Positions 1 to 6,117 of a DNA stretch of 6,619 nt are shown here, piece after piece. The notes beneath the pieces are model-generated. The model did no database searches, was not told the DNA's origin, and saw only the letters and a list, made by a program, of their open reading frames with translations. Position 1 is the first letter of the stretch, and the number at the start of each line of letters is the position of its first letter. The stretch comes from an uncultured beta proteobacterium (GTDB lineage Bacteria; Pseudomonadota; Gammaproteobacteria; Burkholderiales; SG8-39). Both the position numbers and the translations under genes were made by a program. The stretch lies in the NCBI GenBank assembly GCA_902826155.1, contig CADEDU010000064.1, positions 36,097 to 42,715 of the forward strand, read 5' to 3'.

Positions 1-98
1 TCTCGGGCAACTACTGCCGCTGCACCGGCTATCACGCGATCGTCGATGCGATCGAGGCGGTGCTCATTTCCAAGCGTTCGATCGGAGGGAAAGCATGA
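1..98 (+). CDS. Molybdenum hydroxylase small [2Fe-2S] subunit, 3' end only (CoxS/XdhC-like)
   Basis: This is the C-terminal end (31 residues) of the iron-sulfur subunit of a xanthine dehydrogenase/CO dehydrogenase-superfamily enzyme; the 5' end lies outside the window. The reading frame uses codons from position 3 and stops at TGA 96-98. The visible peptide contains CRCTGY followed by an IVDAIEAV helix. In this family the CxC pair completes the ligands of the second [2Fe-2S] cluster in the helical C-terminal domain, which passes electrons from the molybdenum centre toward FAD or another acceptor. The stop overlaps the start of the large-subunit gene in an ATGA arrangement, indicating translational coupling and a stoichiometric complex. 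The order small-then-large is usual for the family. The N-terminal plant-ferredoxin-like domain and the first cluster cannot be seen. The family call is firm despite the short fragment. Confidence 0.92.
   Translation, partial: SGNYCRCTGYHAIVDAIEAVLISKRSIGGKA
84..89 (+). promoter_or_regulatory. Shine-Dalgarno GGAGGG deciding the large-subunit start
   Basis: GGAGGG ends five bases before the ATG at 95, inside the last codons of the small-subunit gene. It is the clearest ribosome binding site in the window. It fixes the start at 95 rather than at the in-frame ATGs at 137, 149 or 185, none of which has a comparable site upstream. Confidence 0.8.
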
Positions 99-2593
99 GC
101 GCGAACACTGGAACCAAGGGCGACGCGCAGCGCGCCATGCAGCACGGCATGGAACGAGAGCAGGCGACTAATCCCGCAACCTCGATGAGTTCGACCACTA
201 CGACCACGCCGACGATCGAGCGGCCGCTGATCGCACCGGGTGCGCGTATCCAGCCCGGTTACATCGGCAAGAGCGAACCGCGCGCCAACGCCAAGCGCCT
301 GCTGTCCGGTCGCGGCGCCTACACCGACGATCTGCGCTTTCCGCGACTGGCCGAAGTCGTGTACTTCCGCAGCCCGCACGCGCACGCCAGGATCAAGAAG
401 CTCGACCTGTCGAAAGCGCGCGCGGCCAAAGGCGTGATCGCGGTGGTCGACGGCTACGCGGTGCGCGAGATCTGCTCGCCCTGGATCGGCGTGCTCTCGC
501 ACCTGAAAGGGATCAAATCGCCGCAGCAATTTCCGCTGGCGATCGAAGTGACACGCTGGCAAGGCGAACCGGTGGCCGCGGTGGTCGCCGAGACGCGCGC
601 ACAGGCCGAAGACGCGCGTGATCTCATTGAAGCCGAATGGGAAGCGCTGCCGGTCGTGGTCGACATGCACGAGGCGCTGGCCGGCAAGTACGTGATCCAT
701 CCCGACCTGGGCGACAACATCTGCTTTCATCGCGAGGTCGATACCGGCGGCGTGGAGGAAGCGTTCGCCAAGGCCGATGTCGTCGTCGAAGAACACTACG
801 GTTTTGGCCGCCACACCGGCGTGTGCCTCGAGCCGCGCATCATCCTGGCCGACTACAACGCGGGCGAGCATTCGCTCACCGTGCATCACAACACCCAGTC
901 GCCGCACATGATGCAGCAGCTGTTCGCCAAGCACTTCGATATCCCCGAGGCGCACATCCAGGTGATCGCCAAGGACGTCGGCGGCGGTTACGGCATCAAG
1001 GTACACACCTATCCCGATGAGATGTGCACGGTGGCGCTCTCGATCATGCTGCGCCGGCCGGTGAAGTTCGTGGCCGATCGCATGGAGTCGATGGTCTCCG
1101 ACATCCACGCGCGCGAGCACAAGGTGAAGATCCGGCTGGCGGCGAACAAGGACGGGCAGATCCTCGCGTTCGATCTCGACGATCTCACCGCCATCGGGCC
1201 GTACTCGGTGTACCCGCGCACCAGCGGCATCGAGGGCAATCAGGTGGTCAACCTCACCGGCGGGCCGTACAAGCACCAGCAGTACCGCGCGCAGCTGAAC
1301 GCGGTGTTCACCAACAAGAACGTCACCTGCCAGTATCGCGCGGTCGGGCATCCGATCGCGGCCGCGGTCACTGAAGGGATCGTCGATGCGGCGGCGATCA
1401 AGCTGGGCATGGATCCGGCCGAATTCCGCCGACGCAATCTGATCCCCGACGACGCGTATCCCTACACGTTTCCCTCGGGCATCAAGTTCGAGCGCCTCTC
1501 GCATCAGAAGTGCCTCGACAAGCTGCTCGAGATGATGGACTACAAGGCATTGCGCGCCGAACAGGCGGCGCTGCGCAAGCAGGGCATCCATCGCGGCATC
1601 GGCCTGGCCTCGATCATCGAAGTCACCAGTCCGTCGGCGGCGTTCTACGGTGTGGGCGGTGCACCGATCTCGGCGCAGGACGGCGCGACCTTGCGGTTGG
1701 ACGTCTCGGGCATGGTGACGGTGCTGTGCGGCGTCACCGAGCAAGGGCAAGGCACCGATGCAATCTTCGCGCAGATCGCCGCCACGGCCGTGGGCGTGTC
1801 GCTCGACAAGGTGCGCGTGCTCACTGGCGATACGCGCGTGACGCCCTACGGCGGCGGCACCTGGGCATCGCGCGGTGCAGGCATCGGTGGCGAAGCAGTG
1901 CTGCAATCGGGCAAGGCGCTCAAATCGAACATTCTGGATGTCGCCGCGGCGATGCTGAACGTGAAGAAGGTGACGCTCGACATCGCCGACAACCACGTCA
2001 TCGATCTCACCACCGGGGCGAAGAAGCTGCCGCTCACCGAGGTGGGGCGCGTGGCGTACTTCCGGCCCGACACGCTGCCGATGAACTTCCAGTCGGAGCT
2101 GACCGTCACCCGGCATTTCGTACCGCGCGAATACGCGTTTACGTTCGCCAACGGCATGCAGGGATCACTGGTGGAGGTGGATCCGGACACCGGCTTCATC
2201 AAACTGCTCAAGCACTGGTGCGTGGGCGATTGCGGTACGGTGATCAATCCGTTGCTGGTCGATGAGCAGACGCGCGGCGGCATCGTGCAAGGCATCGGCG
2301 GGGCGATGTTCGAGGAGTGCAAGTACGACCAGCAGGGGCAGATGCTGAACGCCAACCTCGCCGACTACCTCGTGCCGATGGCCTTTGAGATGCCCGACAT
2401 CGTCACCGCGCACATCGAAACACCGACCATGACTTCGGAGTTGGGCGCCAAAGGGGCGGGTGAGAACGGTACGGCCGGTGCGCCGGCGGCGATCATGAAC
2501 GCCATCAACGATGCGCTGCTGCCGTTCAACGCGAAGGTCACCGCCATGCCGTTCACGCCGGAGCGGGTGCTCTCGGCGCTGGGCAAGGTTTGA
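95..2593 (+). CDS. Molybdenum hydroxylase large (molybdopterin-binding) subunit, XDH/CoxL superfamily, substrate unknown
   Basis: This 832-residue protein is the catalytic subunit that holds the Mo-pterin cofactor and hydroxylates a carbon using water-derived oxygen. Residues about 65-185 form the aldehyde oxidase/xanthine dehydrogenase a/b hammerhead domain (GRGAYTDD, SPHAHARI). The Mo-binding domains follow, with VGGGYGIK at 295-302, TEQGQGTD at 548-555, GGGTWASRGAG at 586-596 and the base-catalyst segment GAKGAGE ending at Glu790. The active-site loop is CQYRAVGHP (412-420). Form I CO dehydrogenase has AYRCSFR with a copper-binding Cys; Ala416 stands there, so this is not a CO dehydrogenase. 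The start at 95 is supported by GGAGGG at 84-89, five bases upstream, and by overlap with the small-subunit stop. The first ~48 residues are an unusual Thr/Ala-rich extension. No FAD subunit follows; it may lie upstream, or another electron acceptor may be used. The substrate may be an aldehyde, N-heterocycle or other aromatic; I cannot choose. Confidence 0.93.
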   Translation: MSANTGTKGDAQRAMQHGMEREQATNPATSMSSTTTTTPTIERPLIAPGARIQPGYIGKSEPRANAKRLLSGRGAYTDDLRFPRLAEVVYFRSPHAHARIKKLDLSKARAAKGVIAVVDGYAVREICSPWIGVLSHLKGIKSPQQFPLAIEVTRWQGEPVAAVVAETRAQAEDARDLIEAEWEALPVVVDMHEALAGKYVIHPDLGDNICFHREVDTGGVEEAFAKADVVVEEHYGFGRHTGVCLEPRIILADYNAGEHSLTVHHNTQSPHMMQQLFAKHFDIPEAHIQVIAKDVGGGYGIKVHTYPDEMCTVALSIMLRRPVKFVADRMESMVSDIHAREHKVKIRLAANKDGQILAFDLDDLTAIGPYSVYPRTSGIEGNQVVNLTGGPYKHQQYRAQLNAVFTNKNVTCQYRAVGHPIAAAVTEGIVDAAAIKLGMDPAEFRRRNLIPDDAYPYTFPSGIKFERLSHQKCLDKLLEMMDYKALRAEQAALRKQGIHRGIGLASIIEVTSPSAAFYGVGGAPISAQDGATLRLDVSGMVTVLCGVTEQGQGTDAIFAQIAATAVGVSLDKVRVLTGDTRVTPYGGGTWASRGAGIGGEAVLQSGKALKSNILDVAAAMLNVKKVTLDIADNHVIDLTTGAKKLPLTEVGRVAYFRPDTLPMNFQSELTVTRHFVPREYAFTFANGMQGSLVEVDPDTGFIKLLKHWCVGDCGTVINPLLVDEQTRGGIVQGIGGAMFEECKYDQQGQMLNANLADYLVPMAFEMPDIVTAHIETPTMTSELGAKGAGENGTAGAPAAIMNAINDALLPFNAKVTAMPFTPERVLSALGKV

Positions 2594-2617
2594 CGTGGCG
2601 CAAGAAACACGTACGTT
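2590..2617 (+). promoter_or_regulatory. Weak candidate sigma-70-like promoter before the LLM oxidoreductase gene
   Basis: TTGACG (2590-2595, five of six matches to the -35 consensus) lies 16 bp before TACGTT (2612-2617, which keeps the T, A and final T of the -10 box). It overlaps the stop codon of the large-subunit gene and would give a leader of roughly 55 bases before the ATG at 2679. This is a by-eye match in high-G+C DNA and could be chance. Read-through from the upstream Mo-enzyme operon is an equally good explanation for expression of the downstream genes. Confidence 0.2.
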
Positions 2618-2678
2618 GTCCTGCTAGAAGCGGGATCAGGCGCGAATTTCCAGTTCAGCAGAAGAAAGCAACGCAACC

Positions 2679-3767
2679 ATGAAACTCGGCTACTTCACCA
2701 TGCCGCTGCACCCGCCGTCGCGCAACTACGCGCAGACGCTCAAGGAGGATCGCGAGGCGATCATCCTCGCCGACAGGCTCGGGTTTGCCGAGGCGCTGGT
2801 CGGCGAACACGTGACGGACGCGGCCGAGACGGTCACTTCGTGCGCGGCGTTTCTGGCCAGCCTGATGTCGGACACCAAGACCATCAAGCTTGGTACCGGC
2901 ACGCTCAATCTGCCCAACGGCCATCCGGCGCAACTGGCCGCCACCGTGTCGATGCTCGACAACCTGCTCGAAGGTCGTTTCGTGATGGGGATCAGCCCCG
3001 GCGGGTTGCCGTCGGACTGGGAGGTGTTCGGCAACATCGACAAGAATCGCAACGCGATGTTCGTCGAGTGCATCAACCACATGCTCGCGATCTGGGCCGG
3101 CGAGCCGCCGTACAACCTGAAGGGCGAGTTCTGGAACATCTCGACCGAGCGCACGATGATTCCCGATATCGGCCAGGGCATCATCCTCAAGCCCTATCAG
3201 AAACCGCATCCGCCGATCGTCGTCACCGCGGTCGAGCCGTTTTCACGCGGCGTGACCGAAGCGGCCAAGCGCGGCTGGGATCCGATCTCGGCGAACTTCC
3301 TCCTTCCCCAATGGCAGAAATCGCACTGGCCCAAGTACGAAGAGGGCTGCATCGCGGGCGGTCGCAAGGCCGATCGCGCCAACTGGCGTGTTGCCAAGAC
3401 CATCTTCGTCGCCGACGACGACAAGACGGCGCGCGACTACGCGTTCGGTCCGCAAAGTCCGTATCACTTCTACTACAAGCAGCTGGGCTACAAGCTGGTG
3501 CGCGCCGGTCGTGCCAACCTGTTCAAGGAGAACAAGGAACAGCCCGACTCCGACGTCACGCCCGAGTATCTGGTCGACAAGCTGGTGATCGCCGGCAGCG
3601 TCGACAAGGTGGTCGACGAGTTGATCAAGGCGCACCAGTACATGGGCGGGTTCGGCATCCTCTACTACTGCGGCATGGACTGGGTCGATGCGAAACTGGC
3701 CAGGCGCTCGATGGAATTGCTCGCCGAGAAAGTCATGCCGCGTGTCAACGCGGCAATCGGCGCGTAG
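2679..3767 (+). CDS. LLM-class (luciferase-like) flavin-dependent oxidoreductase/monooxygenase
   Basis: This 362-residue protein has the TIM-barrel luciferase-like monooxygenase fold and usual length. It starts with the strand MKLGYFTMPLHPP; the conserved GEH of the family is at 42-44, followed by the characteristic segment HPAQLAA...LEGRF...GISPGG (82-109) that lines the flavin site. Later family-typical segments are KPYQKPHPPI (171-180), ANWRVAKTIFVADDD (235-248) and a C-terminal EKVMPRVN. Members use reduced FMN (or F420 in actinobacteria and archaea) with O2 to oxygenate ketones, terpenes, aldehydes, sulfonates or amines. The overall look recalls the limonene-monooxygenase-like and alkanal-monooxygenase-like groups, but the substrate is not determinable. 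The protein is probably cytoplasmic: no signal peptide is visible. It starts 85 bp after the Mo-enzyme gene with only a weak purine-rich site (GAAGAAAG, 2661-2668). No flavin reductase gene is in the window. Confidence 0.92.
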   Translation: MKLGYFTMPLHPPSRNYAQTLKEDREAIILADRLGFAEALVGEHVTDAAETVTSCAAFLASLMSDTKTIKLGTGTLNLPNGHPAQLAATVSMLDNLLEGRFVMGISPGGLPSDWEVFGNIDKNRNAMFVECINHMLAIWAGEPPYNLKGEFWNISTERTMIPDIGQGIILKPYQKPHPPIVVTAVEPFSRGVTEAAKRGWDPISANFLLPQWQKSHWPKYEEGCIAGGRKADRANWRVAKTIFVADDDKTARDYAFGPQSPYHFYYKQLGYKLVRAGRANLFKENKEQPDSDVTPEYLVDKLVIAGSVDKVVDELIKAHQYMGGFGILYYCGMDWVDAKLARRSMELLAEKVMPRVNAAIGA

Positions 3768-3785
3768 CGCGTCACCGCGCCAGAT
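3756..3785 (+). other. GC-rich inverted repeat at the end of the LLM oxidoreductase gene
   Basis: GGCGCG (3759-3764) and CGCGCC (3776-3781) can form a perfect 6-bp stem around an 11-base loop that contains the TAG stop. ATC (3756-3758) and GAT (3783-3785) can extend it with one bulged base. The following sequence is pyrimidine-rich but has no run of T, so it does not qualify as a standard intrinsic terminator. It might attenuate transcription or stabilise the 3' end of the upstream message. Short GC-rich repeats are common by chance at this base composition. Confidence 0.25.
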
Positions 3786-3818
3786 CCTTACTCTGTCTAC
3801 TTCGATAGCGAATCTGCC

Positions 3819-4133
3819 ATGACCGCAACCGCCGTCGTCACCGTCCCGATTCCCGCCGAGCTGACCGCCGACCAGTACGGTGCGTTCACCAAGACCATCG
3901 CCGCGCGCTTTCAGGGCGTACCCGGTCTTGTGCGCAAGAACTTCATCTTCAATCGTGAGCGGGCGCAGGCGGGTGGCGTCTACACCTGGGACTCGCGCGC
4001 GCAAGGCGAAGCGTTCTATGCGCCGGGCGGCGCCTGGCGCGAGAACCTGAAGAAAGCATTCGGCGCCGAGCCCGACATTCAATGGTTCGAAACGCCGACG
4101 ATCGTCGATAACAAGCTGGGCGAAGTGATCTGA
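3819..4133 (+). CDS. YdhR-like small protein, dimeric alpha+beta-barrel family (putative monooxygenase or accessory)
   Basis: This 104-residue protein resembles E. coli YdhR and related putative monooxygenases of the dimeric alpha+beta-barrel superfamily. The diagnostic stretch is PGLVRKNFIFNRERAQAGG followed by VYTW (residues 35-57), which lines up with PGF...K...EAGGIYLF of YdhR. It is followed by a SRAQGEAFY helix and a C-terminal strand, DIQWFETPTIVDN. Cofactor-free quinol oxygenases and small isomerases share this fold, but YdhR itself has no firmly assigned reaction, so the function is open. No signal peptide or membrane segment is visible. The gene sits 51 bp after the LLM oxidoreductase and 59 bp before the GST, pointing to a shared transcript and pathway. 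No Shine-Dalgarno sequence precedes the ATG, but the start gives a length normal for the family. It could be a monooxygenase, or a helper that handles a reactive product. Confidence 0.8.
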   Translation: MTATAVVTVPIPAELTADQYGAFTKTIAARFQGVPGLVRKNFIFNRERAQAGGVYTWDSRAQGEAFYAPGGAWRENLKKAFGAEPDIQWFETPTIVDNKLGEVI

Positions 4134-4175
4134 TCGCAGCCCACGCGCGCTCGCCGCTCCCCTTCGCCCGTGCAG

Positions 4176-4185
4176 CCCTCCTCCC
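4176..4185 (+). other. Pyrimidine tract containing CCTCCT just before the GST start
   Basis: The leader before the ATG at 4193 is C- and T-rich and contains CCCTCCTCCC, whose core matches the anti-Shine-Dalgarno of 16S rRNA rather than its complement. There is no purine-rich ribosome binding site for the GST gene. The start at 4193 rests on the protein: MKLYCTLTSPYAR is a standard GST first strand and helix. Translation may rely on coupling or another initiation mode, or the tract may be chance. Confidence 0.3.
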
Positions 4186-4192
4186 GACGCCC

Positions 4193-4795
4193 ATGAAGCT
4201 CTACTGCACGCTCACCTCGCCGTACGCGCGGCTGATTCGCATGGTCGTTCTGGAAAAAGCGCTGGACGCACGCGTCGAATTGGTCGAGGCGCTGACGCGC
4301 ACGCCCGGCAGTCCCTACTACGCGATCAATCCATCGGGCCGCGTGCCGTATCTGGTGCGCGACGATGGCCAGTCGATGGAAGACAGCCAGCTCATCGCGC
4401 AGTATCTGGACCAGCTCGATGGCAAGCCGAGCCTGCATCCGCCGTTCGCGCACGACGACTGGACCTACGGCCGCTTGGAAACCTACGCGCGCAGTCTCGT
4501 CGACGGACTATCGGTCTACGTGCGTGAGCTGCGCCGGCCCGAGAACGAGCGCTCGCCCACGACGCTCAGTCACGAGACCGATCGCGCGGTGCGGCTGGCT
4601 GATTTTTGGGAGCGTGAGATCGGTAGTCCGTTGATGAACGGCCCGGTCAACATGGCGCAGTTGCTGCTGATCGTGGGCCTCGAACTAGCGGCGCGCGTGA
4701 AGATCGCCGATCTGGAAGGAAAGCGCCCGGCGTTGGCAGCTTGGGCGCAGCGCATGCGCGCGCGGCCGTCGGTGCGCGCGACTGCCTGGCGCTAG
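4193..4795 (+). CDS. Glutathione S-transferase
   Basis: This 200-residue cytosolic GST has the usual two domains. The thioredoxin-like N-terminal domain (1 to about 75) begins MKLYCTLTSPYAR, with Ser9 placed where the glutathione-activating Ser or Cys of bacterial GSTs sits. NPSGRVPYL (46-54) carries the cis-proline at Pro52, and MEDSQLI (62-68) supplies the acidic/Ser pair that binds the gamma-glutamyl group. The helical C-terminal domain (about 85-200) includes LMNGPVNMAQLLLIVGLEL; where many GSTs have an S/T-x-x-D N-capping box this one has Asn153-x-x-Gln156. The family conjugates glutathione to electrophiles, removes halide, opens epoxides or isomerises ring products. Placed after two oxygen-inserting enzymes, it may process an epoxide or other reactive intermediate; this is inference. 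The stop is only 5 bp from the convergent dctM stop. Confidence 0.92.
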   Translation: MKLYCTLTSPYARLIRMVVLEKALDARVELVEALTRTPGSPYYAINPSGRVPYLVRDDGQSMEDSQLIAQYLDQLDGKPSLHPPFAHDDWTYGRLETYARSLVDGLSVYVRELRRPENERSPTTLSHETDRAVRLADFWEREIGSPLMNGPVNMAQLLLIVGLELAARVKIADLEGKRPALAAWAQRMRARPSVRATAWR

Positions 4796-4800
4796 ACGCA

Positions 4801-6114
4801 CTACAGCAGACCCGTCGCCAGCCACGGAAAGGCGATCACCAGCAGCAGCACGATGAACATGATCACCGCGAACGGCGCGGCGCCGAAGAAGATGTCGTTC
4901 AACGTGATCTTGCTGTCGTTGCCCAGCGTTGCCTTGATCACGAACACAGCGATGCCGAACGGCGGCGTGAGCAGACCGATCTCGACCGCGAGTAGCGTGA
5001 CGATGCCGAACCAGATCAGATCGGTGTTGAACGACACCAGCGAGGGCAGCACCAGCGGGATCGTGATGAGCATGATCGATGCCGAATCGAGAATCGTGCC
5101 CAGCAGCAGCACGACGAGCACGAAGATCGACAGCAGCCCCCAGAAGCCCATGCCGGTATCGACGATCGCCGTCTTGAGCAGCTCGGTCACGCCGGAGATC
5201 GCGAGGAAGCGCGAGTAGAGCTGCGCGGCGATGATGAGGAAGCAGATCGCCGCGGTGATGCGGCCGGTTTCGACCAGCACTTTCCACAGGTCAGCCCAGC
5301 CGAGCCGGCGTTTAGCCAGCGCCAGCGCGAGCGCGCCAGCAGCGCCTACCGCGCCGGCCTCGGTCGGGGTAAACAATCCGCCGTAGAGTCCGCCCAGCAC
5401 CAGCAGCACCAGAATCACCACCGGCACCAGCTTCGCGGCCATTTCACCCCAGGACATCAGTGGGCCGTCGTCGGTGACGGTGATGTTGCCGCCGACGAAT
5501 CCCGGTGTTAACCGGCCCATCAGCAGAATGCCGACGATGTAGGCGAGAGACAGCAGGACGCCCGGAATGACGCCAGCGATGAACAGATCGCCGACGGATT
5601 TTTCGGTGAGTACGCCGTAGAGGATCAGCAGTAAGCTCGGCGGAATCAGCATGCCCAGCACCGACGAGCCCGCTACCACGCCAACCGAGAATTTCGGCGT
5701 GTAGCCGTGGCGCAGCATCTCCGGCACGGCGACCTTGGTGAATACTGCGGCCGAGGCGATCGAGATGCCGGTGATCGCCGCAAACACCGCATTGGCCGCG
5801 ACGGTAGCGATGCCCAGTCCGCCGCGCACGCGCCGGAACATCTGGTTGGCGACTTCGAAGGTGTCCTTGCCGATGTCGGCCACGCTCACCAGCAGGCCCA
5901 TCAGCACGAATAGAGGAATGACGCCGAAGATGTAATCGGCGATCGCGTCGTTGGCGGCCAGTGCGAGCAGATTGGCGGCGATGTTGATATCGCCGCGGAT
6001 CAACCACACGCCCAGTAGCGACAGCACGGTGAGCGCCACGCCGACGTACATGCCGGCGTAGATCAGCACCAGCATCAATGCGACCGACAGCAAACCGATG
6101 AAGGTGGCGTCCAT
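4801..6114 (-). CDS. dctM: TRAP transporter large permease subunit (DctM)
   Basis: This 437-residue, very hydrophobic inner-membrane protein is the transport channel of a tripartite ATP-independent periplasmic transporter, which couples solute uptake to an ion (usually Na+) gradient. Family marks run in order: GVIPLFVLMGLLVS (64-77), RRVRGGLGIATVAANAVFAAITG (94-116), AVPEMLRHGY (129-138), SSVLGMLIPPS and LYGVLTEKSVG (150-175), FTPTEAG (248-254), LDSASIMLITIP (342-353) and GLLTPPFGIAVFVIK (380-394). Twelve or so membrane spans fit the length, which is normal for DctM. It starts three bases after the dctQ stop (CAT at 6112-6114 on the + strand), so the two are translationally coupled; the upstream site GAGCGAG is weak. 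The solute is not known: family members carry C4-dicarboxylates, keto acids, aromatic acids, taurine or ectoine. The neighbouring oxidative enzymes suggest an organic acid. Confidence 0.96.
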   Translation of the reverse strand: MDATFIGLLSVALMLVLIYAGMYVGVALTVLSLLGVWLIRGDINIAANLLALAANDAIADYIFGVIPLFVLMGLLVSVADIGKDTFEVANQMFRRVRGGLGIATVAANAVFAAITGISIASAAVFTKVAVPEMLRHGYTPKFSVGVVAGSSVLGMLIPPSLLLILYGVLTEKSVGDLFIAGVIPGVLLSLAYIVGILLMGRLTPGFVGGNITVTDDGPLMSWGEMAAKLVPVVILVLLVLGGLYGGLFTPTEAGAVGAAGALALALAKRRLGWADLWKVLVETGRITAAICFLIIAAQLYSRFLAISGVTELLKTAIVDTGMGFWGLLSIFVLVVLLLGTILDSASIMLITIPLVLPSLVSFNTDLIWFGIVTLLAVEIGLLTPPFGIAVFVIKATLGNDSKITLNDIFFGAAPFAVIMFIVLLLVIAFPWLATGLL

Positions 6115-6117
6115 CGG

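Noticed and set aside
32..2116. A 694-codon open frame on the minus strand across most of the Mo-enzyme large subunit
   Set aside because: It lies wholly antisense to a gene with unmistakable family motifs. Its translation is His/Arg/Val-rich with no recognisable domain, as expected when strong G/C third positions remove stops from an antisense frame.
95..2593. Carbon monoxide dehydrogenase large subunit (CoxL form I)
   Set aside because: The active-site loop lacks the AYRCSFR signature; Ala416 replaces the Cys that binds copper.
2609..2616. ACGTACGT palindrome in the gap before the LLM gene as an operator
   Set aside because: An isolated 8-bp palindrome without extended symmetry or a second copy is likely by chance.
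3243..4082. A 279-codon minus-strand open frame spanning the end of the LLM gene and most of the YdhR-like gene
   Set aside because: It is antisense to two well-supported genes, has no recognisable domain and has the composition of a high-G+C shadow frame.
4786..4821. Bidirectional terminator between the GST and dctM genes
   Set aside because: The 6-bp inverted repeat has a 24-base loop and no flanking T or A tract, which is too weak to call.
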